This document shows, piece by piece, positions 42,825-50,114 of a stretch of DNA of 64,000 nt. Position 1 is the stretch's first letter. Each line of letters starts with the position of its first letter. Below the pieces are notes generated by a model, which made no database searches, was not told the DNA's origin, and was given only the letters and a program-made list of their open reading frames with translations. The position numbers were made by a program, and so were the translations under genes. Origin of the DNA: an uncultured Lacinutrix sp. (GTDB lineage Bacteria; Bacteroidota; Bacteroidia; Flavobacteriales; Flavobacteriaceae); the NCBI RefSeq assembly GCF_947500605.1, contig NZ_CANMSJ010000006.1, positions 62,001-126,000 of the forward strand, given 5' to 3'.

Positions 42825-43505
42825 TTATAGTTCTTTTTTAAGATCTTCAATAGTTTTAGCCATTACAACACCAGGTAATTTTACTGGAGCAGCAACTTCT
42901 GCTAAAAATGTTCCTTTAACTTCTCCTGTTTTGTAAGTTGTAAAACCAATACGGTATAAACCAACAGTTAAAGCTTTTGTAGGGCTTCCTAACTCACTCT
43001 TATATCTTAATAAAGAGTTGTAACTGCTTCCGCTAGGTTGCTTTGGCATTTCGCTGCTATCATCATTACTAGCAAGTTTAGTCCATGTTGCATTTTTAGC
43101 ACCATCTACAGTAACACCTTCTTTTGTTAAAATAGTAGAACGTTCTAAAGTAATGTAAGTATCAAAATAATCTTTAGAATCTTTATTTGCAGTATAATCT
43201 GCAGAGCTTATAGCATTTTTAACTTTTGTTTTAGCTACAGGAGATAACATTCTTACTCCTAATTCTGGAGCAACAGCAGGCACCCAGATGTATATGTAAG
43301 AGAATTTTTTACCATCTACTACTGCGTCTTCAGTACCTTCGGCAGCATAGCCTAAGTAAGATATAACATCTGTATAAGGTACTTTAATTGTTTTTGGTCC
43401 AATCTTTTTCTCGATAGAACTTCCAAACTTTTTTAATTTTTGAGCTTCTGCATTAAAAAGACAACAGAAAGTAAATACTGATAATACTACTAATTTAATT
43501 TTCAT
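42825..43505 (-). CDS. LipL32-family surface protein homologue
   Basis: This is a 226-residue exported protein (signal LVVLSVFTFCCLFNAEAQ; no clear lipobox). From residue 35 on it follows the leptospiral LipL32 pattern as I know it: VPYTDVISYLGYAAEG, YIYIWVPAVAPELGVRMLSP, FDTYITLERS, YNSLLRYK and LYRIGFTTYKTGEVKGTFLAEV. LipL32 is the major lipoprotein of pathogenic Leptospira, of unknown role. The Cys pair in the signal region does not form a standard lipobox, so this version may be soluble in the periplasm or exported. It is the last of three minus-strand genes with a SIMPL protein and a membrane protein. Confidence 0.75.
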   Translation of the reverse strand: MKIKLVVLSVFTFCCLFNAEAQKLKKFGSSIEKKIGPKTIKVPYTDVISYLGYAAEGTEDAVVDGKKFSYIYIWVPAVAPELGVRMLSPVAKTKVKNAISSADYTANKDSKDYFDTYITLERSTILTKEGVTVDGAKNATWTKLASNDDSSEMPKQPSGSSYNSLLRYKSELGSPTKALTVGLYRIGFTTYKTGEVKGTFLAEVAAPVKLPGVVMAKTIEDLKKEL

Positions 43506-43543
43506 GATTTGTTATTTATTATATTAATTTATAGACATTCAAT

Positions 43544-44161
43544 TTATTGTAATTCGAAAGAGACTGTTACCGTATGGCTTTGCAACCTATTAGTACCATA
43601 ACTCTGTGCATATTGTGCGCTAGTGTTTTGGTCTACAATACCAACAACATCACCAACAGTTTTGTTCATTTTTTTAGCTAAAGCTTCTGCCTTATTTTTG
43701 GCATTATCCATTGCTTTTTTGGCAAGACTTACTAATTCGTCGTTAGTTAATTTCTTAGATTCTATCTCTGTATTTGCAATAGATGTACCTGCTAATTTTA
43801 GGTTTATAATTTTTCTAACCTCTTCTTTGTTCGATGTTTTTAAAAAGTAATATTCCGTTACTCTACTTTGCCCGTAAGACGATACAAACTCGTAATACGT
43901 ACTTCTACGAAACCTACTAAAATCGATACCTAAATCTCCTAATTTGTTTATGTAATTGTTCTTTACCTCACTTACAGAGGCTACTTCTACTTCGCCTTGC
44001 CCTTCATAAACAAGTATTTGCTGTAGTGAGACTAAAATAGTATAGCTATTATCTTCCACACTGGTTTCGGTTTCTCCAACTACGGTAATTGTATTTCTAT
44101 TTTCTTGCGCTATTGCCGATACAGAGAATAGCACAGCCATTAAAAAGATTAATTTTTTCAT
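43544..44161 (-). CDS. SIMPL-domain (DUF541) periplasmic protein
   Basis: This is a 205-residue protein with a signal peptide (KKLIFLMAVLFSVSAIAQ). It has the SIMPL layout: NTITVVGETETSVEDNSYTI at the start, a long helical middle (NEEVRKIINLKLAG-like region), AKKAMDNAKNKAEALAKKM near residue 150 and the closing QSHTVTVSFELQ. Members are exported beta-alpha proteins of unclear, often stress-related, function. It is encoded between the LipL32-like and membrane protein genes, 34-38 bases from each. Confidence 0.85.
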   Translation of the reverse strand: MKKLIFLMAVLFSVSAIAQENRNTITVVGETETSVEDNSYTILVSLQQILVYEGQGEVEVASVSEVKNNYINKLGDLGIDFSRFRRSTYYEFVSSYGQSRVTEYYFLKTSNKEEVRKIINLKLAGTSIANTEIESKKLTNDELVSLAKKAMDNAKNKAEALAKKMNKTVGDVVGIVDQNTSAQYAQSYGTNRLQSHTVTVSFELQ

Positions 44162-44195
44162 GATAATTTTAATTTATGTTTTAGTTTATTTTTTT

Positions 44196-44615
44196 TTAGA
44201 AGAATAAGATAGATGCAACAATCATCCAGGCACCAACAAATAACCCTACTACTCCTAATTTTCCTTGTTTTGGAGCTAATTTCTCTCTAAGTGCAATTGC
44301 TTTTTCTTTAGCAGCTTCGTTTTTAGATAGTACAAACTTATTGATAAGGCTAAATCCTAACATAAACCCAAGAACAGCTTCTACAATACTTCCTGCTAAT
44401 AATGTTACCCACCAGATTGGGAATGTTGTAAGCCATCCTAAGTTTAAAATTGAAAAGATAATTCCCCAAACACCATAAAAACAAAAGATAAGTCCAATCC
44501 AACCTTGGTAAGGTTCTATTTTTTCTAACAACTCTTTTGCGTTAGGTTTTTTTGATAATAATAAAGATGGTACTGCGATAATGCTTAATAAAATAAGTGT
44601 AATTCCGAAAGTCAT
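44196..44615 (-). CDS. Four-helix membrane protein of unknown function
   Basis: This 139-residue integral membrane protein has four hydrophobic segments ([75 protein letters not shown]) and short charged linkers. No named family is recognised. It is the first gene of the minus-strand trio and lies directly downstream of a -7 box and LuxR-type palindromes, so it is a candidate target of the neighbouring two-component system. Confidence 0.65.
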   Translation of the reverse strand: MTFGITLILLSIIAVPSLLLSKKPNAKELLEKIEPYQGWIGLIFCFYGVWGIIFSILNLGWLTTFPIWWVTLLAGSIVEAVLGFMLGFSLINKFVLSKNEAAKEKAIALREKLAPKQGKLGVVGLFVGAWMIVASILFF

Positions 44616-44715
44616 AATTTTGTTTTTTAATGGTTAAAATTTGTTTATTTTTTTTTAGAATAATAACACCTGTTATTTTATATTATTTGCTTGTGGTGTT
44701 TGTTATTCTCTGGTA

Positions 44716-44785
44716 CAAATTTATGACAGATAAGCCCTTTATTTAACCCTGTTTTTAGTGAAAATGAATACCCTGAAAACAGGGT
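44716..44785 (-). promoter_or_regulatory. Promoter and candidate operator of the membrane-SIMPL-LipL32 operon
   Basis: On the minus strand, TAAATTTG (44716-44723) is an exact -7 box. Upstream of it are a half-site ACCCTGTTTT (44746-44755) and an inverted repeat ACCCTGAAAACAGGGT (44770-44785). The repeat is nearly identical to the one in front of the histidine kinase gene (47769-47786). Confidence 0.55.
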
Positions 44786-44933
44786 GTTTACATTTTAAAT
44801 ACTAATAATCAATAAGTTAAAAGAGTGTTTTGTTTTGTTTTTTAAATAAAATAATAAAGAATAGCCAAACCAGAAAAAGTCTGTTTTCTAGTAAACCACT
44901 GGTGTACTAGCTTTTAAGAAAAAAGCAATAAAA
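44786..44933. other. AT-rich spacer between two minus-strand units
   Basis: No coding frame is seen. One further imperfect palindrome (44888-44910, outer arms CTAGTA/TACTAG) of unknown meaning is present. Confidence 0.3.
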
Positions 44934-44961
44934 AAGGGCGCTATTATAAAATAGAGCCCTT
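44934..44961 (-). terminator. Terminator of the two-component operon
   Basis: A 12-base stem with one mismatch (44934-44945 with 44950-44961) is followed on the minus strand by a T run. It lies 30 bases after the response-regulator stop codon. Confidence 0.8.
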
Positions 44962-44990
44962 AAAATATAGTTGTTAAAAACAGGTGTTTA

Positions 44991-45635
44991 TTATGACGAT
45001 ACGTAGCCTTTTTTAATGGCGTATTTGGTAAGACCGGCAAGATTTCTAACATTTAGTTTTGTAATCAGGTTTTTGCGGTAACTTTCGATAGTATGTTTAC
45101 TTAAAAACAATTTATCGGCTATTTCTTGGGTGGTAAATTCTTCCGCAATTAGCGAAATCACTTCCACTTCCCTTTTGGTTAGTTTAATTTCCTTTTCTTT
45201 TTTCTTTTCGAACTTGTTTTGCAGGTAGATGTCTTTAATTTCTTTAGAGAAATACTTCTCACCTTCTAAAATAGTTGCTATCGCTTTTAAAAACTCTTCC
45301 TTTTGAGCGTTTTTTTGAAGATAGCCATCTACATTACTCTCTATAAGCTCGTCAATAATTTTTGGATCATTATGCATACTAACCACCAGTGTTTTTATAT
45401 TGCTGTTAGTTTTCTTTATCCACTTATTTAAAGCAATACCATCTACTTCTGGCATTGTAACATCGGTAATTACAAGGTCTATTTTTTCTTCAGTATTTAT
45501 TGTAATGTATTTTTTAACGTGTCCGCCATGCTTTGCCGTAAAGAGAATATTGTAATTACTTTCGGTTTTTAGAATACTTAATAAACCATCTAAAAACATT
45601 TTATGATCGTCGGCTATAATAAGGTTATGCTTCAT
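44991..45635 (-). CDS. LuxR/NarL-type response regulator
   Basis: This is a 214-residue regulator. The receiver has the acidic pair DD (9-10), phospho-acceptor Asp 58 in LVITDVTMPEVDG, a Ser in VSMHND and Lys near 108. The C-terminal HTH is of NarL type: LTKREVEVISLIAEEFTTQEIADKLFLSKHTIESYRKNL in shortened form. Its start overlaps the end of the kinase gene by 11 bases, so the two are translated together. Likely sites are the palindromes at 47769-47786 and 44770-44785. Confidence 0.92.
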   Translation of the reverse strand: MKHNLIIADDHKMFLDGLLSILKTESNYNILFTAKHGGHVKKYITINTEEKIDLVITDVTMPEVDGIALNKWIKKTNSNIKTLVVSMHNDPKIIDELIESNVDGYLQKNAQKEEFLKAIATILEGEKYFSKEIKDIYLQNKFEKKKEKEIKLTKREVEVISLIAEEFTTQEIADKLFLSKHTIESYRKNLITKLNVRNLAGLTKYAIKKGYVSS

Positions 45636-47736
45636 TTGTTAATGCTTTTAATGGGATTTCTATATGGATATTTGTACCTCTATTCGCTTTAGAGTCGATA
45701 TGCAATATGCCATTATAATTTTCAATTCTATTCTTAATATTTGTTAAACCTATACCTAATGTGGTTTTCGATACATCGAAGCCAATACCATCGTCTTCGT
45801 AAACAAAAAACAGACATTCGTTTAAAAGGTCTAATTGTATGTCTATGGTTTCCGCTTTAGCGTACTTAAGTGTATTGGTGGTTAATTCTTGAAAAATAGA
45901 AAACAATTCGTTTTGTAAAATCTTGTTTAGACTATTGATGTTTTCTTCGTCGTAAAATGAAACATTAAAATTTATCTCACTCGCTTCTTCTACCGTATTA
46001 ATGTATTCTTTAATAAGAAAAACGAACTCATTTTCTCTAATTTTTTTCGGCAATAAATTATGAGATATATTTCTTACTTGCTCGTAAGTATCGTCTAACT
46101 GACTGTAGATTAATTTTAACTTATCTGGATGATTAGAAAGCTGACTGAATTGTAATTTTATAGCCGCCAAATTACCTCCAACACTATCGTGCATTTCTTG
46201 AGCAATCTTTTTACGCTCTTGATCCTGACCTCTAACAGAAGCTTTAATTAGCTTTAATTCTTGGTCTTTTTTTAACGAAAGTACTTGTTGCTCGTTAATC
46301 TCTTTTTCTTTTAGATTAAGTAAACTTTGCGCTTGCAATTTTTGATAGTAGATAACTAAAAGTCCAACAATAGGAACTAATAAAATGAAAAAAGCCACAA
46401 GAACAATGTATTTAATAGTCTTTTCTCGGTCTAACTCTACCGCTTTTAAAGCTTCTTTTTCTTTTAGTAATGCAATTTCATTTTTACGTTTTTCAACTCC
46501 ATTTTGTAATTGTAATACCTGATTTTCGTTTTGCTTTGCAATTATGGCTTCTTGCAGTTTATACTTTTCTATATCTGCATCTTTGTTTTTAATATTTAAA
46601 CTTTTATTTAAGTTTTCTATCTGTAATTGCTTTATCGTTTTTTCTTTTTCTAGCGTTTTAAACTTAACTTCTAAACTATTAATCTCTTTTTGTGTTTGCG
46701 AATTATCGATAGAATCTTTTATCTGGTAATAGTGTTTACCGTAACTATAAGCACTGCGATAATCTCCTTTTCTAACCGAGAGTTTCTCTAACATAAGATA
46801 GCTATTCATCTCAATATCTAGATTTCCCAAATTCACAGCTTTAATTAAAGAATTTGAAAAAATTAAAAGCGCTTCGCTATCTCTTTTTTCATTAAATAAC
46901 ACTGTACCTATTTTACCTAAAATAATGAGCTCTAAACCATAAGACCTATTGTCTCTACTTATTTTCTTTGCATCGTAGAAAGCCGTAAGGGCTTTGTCTG
47001 TTTCGCCTATACCTAAATAATTATCTCCTATATTAATAATAACATTTACTAAGGCTTGTTTTCTATGGGTATCTTTCTCGCAAATGGCTTTTGCTTTCTG
47101 TAAATAGTCGTTAGCCTTTTCGTAATTTGAAAGTGACGAATAGATAGAACCTAAATTGATGTAACTTCCTAAAATAAGTTCTTCATCGTTAGAAAACTGA
47201 ATACATTTATTAAAGAGTTCTAAAGCTTCTTTCGTTTTACCAAGTGTAACATAAGTACTTGCCAACCCATGTATATGCGTATAATACAAGTTTGTTTCCT
47301 TATGTTTTTCACTAAGCTCTGCTCCTTTTAAATGCCACTTTTTACTTTCTTGATATAAACCTTTGTTTTTGTTATTTAAAGCAAGTAATTGATAAGATAA
47401 TATGGTTAATCGTACGCCTAAAGAATCTTTAATATTCTTTTTACTTTTAAGTGCTTTGTGTGTGTAATAAATGGACGAATCATTGGCTACATATTTATTA
47501 TGGTAGTACGCCAGTAATAAATTGGTATTCGTTATCGCTTTATTAGATTTAAAAGTACCTAATAATTTATGGGCTTGTTCGTATGCTTTTTTATCTAAAC
47601 CGTTATTATAATAGTAAAAAAGCTCATCTACTTTTTTTTCTTCACTTTCAATAACCAATGTTGCCGTTTGTGCCGTACCAATGGAAGTATAGCATATAAA
47701 CAGAAAATAAAAAAAGTAACGGAACTTTAAAAACAT
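45625..47736 (-). CDS. TPR-containing sensor histidine kinase (HisKA_3)
   Basis: This protein has 703 residues from ATG 47736; an ATG 7 codons earlier is possible but the later one gives a tidy signal peptide (FLKFRYFFYFLFICYTSIGTAQ in part). The periplasmic ~360 residues are TPR-like repeats (NTNLLLAYYHN, GKTKEALELFNKCIQF, LSNYEKANDYLQKAKAI), then a coiled coil, a transmembrane helix (YIVLVAFFILLVPIVGLLVIY) and a second coil. The HisKA_3 motif is ERKKIAQEMHDSVGGNLAA, with His near residue 514. The ATPase domain has FQELTTNTLKYAKA and EDDGIGFDVSKTTLGIGLTN-type boxes. It signals to the LuxR-type regulator whose gene overlaps its end. Confidence 0.9.
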   Translation of the reverse strand: MFLKFRYFFYFLFICYTSIGTAQTATLVIESEEKKVDELFYYYNNGLDKKAYEQAHKLLGTFKSNKAITNTNLLLAYYHNKYVANDSSIYYTHKALKSKKNIKDSLGVRLTILSYQLLALNNKNKGLYQESKKWHLKGAELSEKHKETNLYYTHIHGLASTYVTLGKTKEALELFNKCIQFSNDEELILGSYINLGSIYSSLSNYEKANDYLQKAKAICEKDTHRKQALVNVIINIGDNYLGIGETDKALTAFYDAKKISRDNRSYGLELIILGKIGTVLFNEKRDSEALLIFSNSLIKAVNLGNLDIEMNSYLMLEKLSVRKGDYRSAYSYGKHYYQIKDSIDNSQTQKEINSLEVKFKTLEKEKTIKQLQIENLNKSLNIKNKDADIEKYKLQEAIIAKQNENQVLQLQNGVEKRKNEIALLKEKEALKAVELDREKTIKYIVLVAFFILLVPIVGLLVIYYQKLQAQSLLNLKEKEINEQQVLSLKKDQELKLIKASVRGQDQERKKIAQEMHDSVGGNLAAIKLQFSQLSNHPDKLKLIYSQLDDTYEQVRNISHNLLPKKIRENEFVFLIKEYINTVEEASEINFNVSFYDEENINSLNKILQNELFSIFQELTTNTLKYAKAETIDIQLDLLNECLFFVYEDDGIGFDVSKTTLGIGLTNIKNRIENYNGILHIDSKANRGTNIHIEIPLKALTNEA

Positions 47737-47739
47737 ACA

Positions 47740-47747
47740 CAAATGTA
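47740..47747 (-). promoter_or_regulatory. Possible -7 box of the kinase-regulator operon
   Basis: TACATTTG on the minus strand matches TAnnTTTG but lies only 3 bases before the chosen ATG, so either the mRNA is leaderless or the box is fortuitous. Confidence 0.3.
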
Positions 47748-47768
47748 GGAATTGCAAACCTTATAAGC

Positions 47769-47786
47769 ATCCCCGAAAACAGGGAT
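47769..47786. promoter_or_regulatory. Palindrome in front of the histidine kinase gene, candidate operator
   Basis: ATCCCCGAAAACAGGGAT: outer arms ATCCC/GGGAT are perfect. Its core CCCCGAAAACAGGG differs by one base from CCCTGAAAACAGGG at 44771-44784. It lies just upstream of the possible -7 box, where an activator would bind. Confidence 0.5.
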
Positions 47787-47810
47787 TTATAAGTTTTTTT
47801 TACAAACTAT

Positions 47811-47969
47811 AAAATACGTAGTTCTTCACTTTTTTTTGTTATCTATTAATATTAGCTTGCTGATATTAATAATTAAATTAATTGAAGGAAACCGTAAGGA
47901 TTTAATAATAGTTTTGGTTTTCTTTATGTATTGTATGTGGCTGACTATTACTTTGTATAATTGTTAGCT
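47811..47969. repeat. Long interspersed hairpin element, copy 2, ending in a GTTAGCT core
   Basis: It aligns with 39137-39298 along most of its length (start AAAATACGTAGTTCT, middle AACCGTAAGGATTTA, GGTTTTCTTTA, end TAATTGTTAG). The terminal GTTAGCT (47963-47969) opens a module whose end at 48937-48943 is AGCTAAC. Confidence 0.7.
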
Positions 47970-47995
47970 ATAATTAGAAAAATTTATACTTACGA

Positions 47996-48208
47996 ATGAA
48001 TTGGAAGTATCTTTCGAGATTTATTATAATATTAATCCTGGTAATAACTCTGATAATCTACATCATATTTTATCCTTTAAGATTTGAATTATATGAAGAC
48101 ATTAGAGCAAAACAAATTTCTGACTTTATTATTATTCTTCTTTTTGGAATTTTAGTTACCTATGACATTTTCAGGAATATCAAAAAAGGAGAAAAGAACA
48201 AAAATTGA
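47996..48208 (+). CDS. Small two-helix membrane protein
   Basis: This 70-residue protein has two hydrophobic helices (FIIILILVITLIIYIIFYPL and ISDFIIILLFGILVTYDIF) and a lysine-rich C terminus. No family is recognised. It begins 27 bases after the boundary core of the repeat element, as the module genes at 39324 and 40138 do after theirs. Confidence 0.5.
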   Translation: MNWKYLSRFIIILILVITLIIYIIFYPLRFELYEDIRAKQISDFIIILLFGILVTYDIFRNIKKGEKNKN

Positions 48209-48359
48209 ATTGAATTCCGAAAAACTAACCTTTATACTGAATTTAAAAATATTGCGATCAAACAACTAAATCTGTAAAAAGAAGTTCCACTTTATTCTCA
48301 ATCAATCATTATTTTGTTTAAATTTATAAAAATATTGTTAAACAACTTATACTTGAATA

Positions 48360-48890
48360 ATGAAATATTTGATGTGTATATTAATTTTTTTACAAGGAAT
48401 GAATTCTAAAATGATTTTTGATTTTAATAAAGATTCAGACGTTCAAAAATGGAATGTTGTTGATGATGTGGTAATGGGCGGAAGATCATCAAGTCAATTC
48501 AAACTCAACTCAGATGGATTTGGAGTTTTTGAAGGACATGTCTCTTTAGAAAACAATGGAGGTTTCTCGTCTGTTCAATATAATTGTAATAAAATTGAAG
48601 TAAAAAAATACAATAAAATAAAAATCAAGTTAAAAGGAGATGGCAAAGATTATCAATTTAGAGTTAAAGATAATTCTGGAAATTATTATTCTTATATCAC
48701 TACGTTTTCTACTTCAAATGAATGGGAAGATGTTGAAATAGTTTTAAAAGATATGTATCCTTCTTTTCGAGGCAGACGATTAGATGCTCCTAATTTTTCA
48801 CATGATTTTATAGAGCAAGTTGTATTTTTAGTTGGCAATAAAAAAGATGAAAACTTTAAACTTATAATTGATACAATAGAATTAATTTAA
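48360..48890 (+). CDS. CIA30 / NADH:ubiquinone oxidoreductase intermediate-associated-like protein
   Basis: This is a 176-residue protein with the CIA30 galactose-binding-like fold: FDFNKDSDVQKWNVVDDVVMGG near residue 20 (the typical WxxVxDxVMGGxS pattern), GGFSSVQYN, IKIKLKGDGKDYQFRVKD and a late YPSFRGRRL. A short hydrophobic N terminus (YLMCILIFLQGM) may be a weak export signal. In eukaryotes CIA30 assists complex I assembly; bacterial members are uncharacterised. It is the second gene of a repeat-bounded module. Confidence 0.75.
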   Translation: MKYLMCILIFLQGMNSKMIFDFNKDSDVQKWNVVDDVVMGGRSSSQFKLNSDGFGVFEGHVSLENNGGFSSVQYNCNKIEVKKYNKIKIKLKGDGKDYQFRVKDNSGNYYSYITTFSTSNEWEDVEIVLKDMYPSFRGRRLDAPNFSHDFIEQVVFLVGNKKDENFKLIIDTIELI

Positions 48891-49331
48891 GAAAAAAATA
48901 AAAAGACCTTATGCTCGGTTGTTTATATTAATCCCAGCTAACAACATAAATCTCCTTCGTTTTTAACAATGTGAACCATTAATTAAATCTATTAGCATAT
49001 TTTAGAATCAATACTCAAAATGGTTTTTAAATGAGTTAATAGATATTAATACTTTTATTCTACTAAGCTTAACTATTTGGCCTCATTTTTTTTATTTCAT
49101 TATTCATATATGTTAATCTAAATTTTAAGAATCTTATAACAACTTTACTTAACACTCTAAAATTAGCCTATCATAAATTTAATTCTATTTCCTCAACTTA
49201 TCCAATAAATAACGGCTTCGTTTTATCTTATTTACGAAAGCAATCACAGTATTTTCTATTCAGTTTTTATTTGCTACATTACGTGCCTAGCCACGCTGCT
49301 ATAATCATCTAAAAAAAACAAAAGAGTAAAC
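48891..49331. other. AT-rich intergenic region with module end AGCTAAC
   Basis: There are no coding frames. AGCTAAC at 48937-48943 is the reverse complement of the GTTAGCT that opens this module at 47963. A weak -7-like box TTTATTTG (about 49266-49273) precedes the DTW gene by some 58 bases. Nothing else is recognised. Confidence 0.4.
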
Positions 49332-50057
49332 TTGCAAGTAGAAATAAAAAATCCAAGAATAACATGTTACAAATGCATGAGACCTTCAAGTACATGTATT
49401 TGTGAACACATTAGTCCTTTGCAGACTAAAACTCGTTTTATTATTCTTATGCACCCAAAGGAGTACAAAAAAGAAAAAAACGGAACTGGACATATAACTA
49501 ACCTTCAACTTGAAAATTCAGAAATTATAGTTGGTGTCGATTTTACCAATAATAATCGTGTAAATAAAATATTGGCTCAAGAAAACAGTCCTTCATTTTT
49601 ACTTTATCCCGGAAAAGATAATTTCAACTTATCCATGAGAAAAAGTTCAGAAATGAATTCTTTTATGGGTAGCAATCCAACCATCTTCCTTATTGATGGC
49701 ACATGGCCATGCGCCCGCAAAATGCTTAAACTAAGTAAGAACTTGCAAAAGCTAGAAAGAGTAAGTTTTGATAATAAAATAAAATCTAAATTTATTATAA
49801 AACAGCAACCAGAGTCTCTTTGCCTTAGTACTATTGAATCTGTTTATACTGTATTAAATTTACTTAAAAAAGGTAATTTAGAACAATGCGAAACTAAAGA
49901 CTTCCTTGTTCCTTTTGAAAAAATGATCGCGCATCAACTCGATTATATTCTAAACCCAAATAGTAAGAACTATTCTTTAACTGCAAACAGAGAGATTACT
50001 CCTAAGAACATGTATAAGAAAAATACAGAAAGAAATATTATTTTTGAACAAGGATAG
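49332..50057 (+). CDS. DTW-domain tRNA-uridine aminocarboxypropyltransferase
   Basis: This 241-residue protein starts at TTG 49332; the frame has no ATG before the conserved zinc-type cysteines. The N terminus has CYKCMRPSSTCICEHI (Cys knuckle), then ILMHPKEYKKEKNGTG, a FLLYPGKDN segment and the naming motif IDGTWPCARKMLKLS near residue 120. DTW proteins of the TapT type transfer the aminocarboxypropyl group of SAM to a tRNA uridine (acp3U). There is no operon partner; the next gene is convergent. Confidence 0.88.
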   Translation: MQVEIKNPRITCYKCMRPSSTCICEHISPLQTKTRFIILMHPKEYKKEKNGTGHITNLQLENSEIIVGVDFTNNNRVNKILAQENSPSFLLYPGKDNFNLSMRKSSEMNSFMGSNPTIFLIDGTWPCARKMLKLSKNLQKLERVSFDNKIKSKFIIKQQPESLCLSTIESVYTVLNLLKKGNLEQCETKDFLVPFEKMIAHQLDYILNPNSKNYSLTANREITPKNMYKKNTERNIIFEQG

Positions 50058-50114
50058 ATGTTGTGACTGAAATCCTCTCAAATTTGAAATCACTAAAGCA
50101 AAGCCACAATCTTA

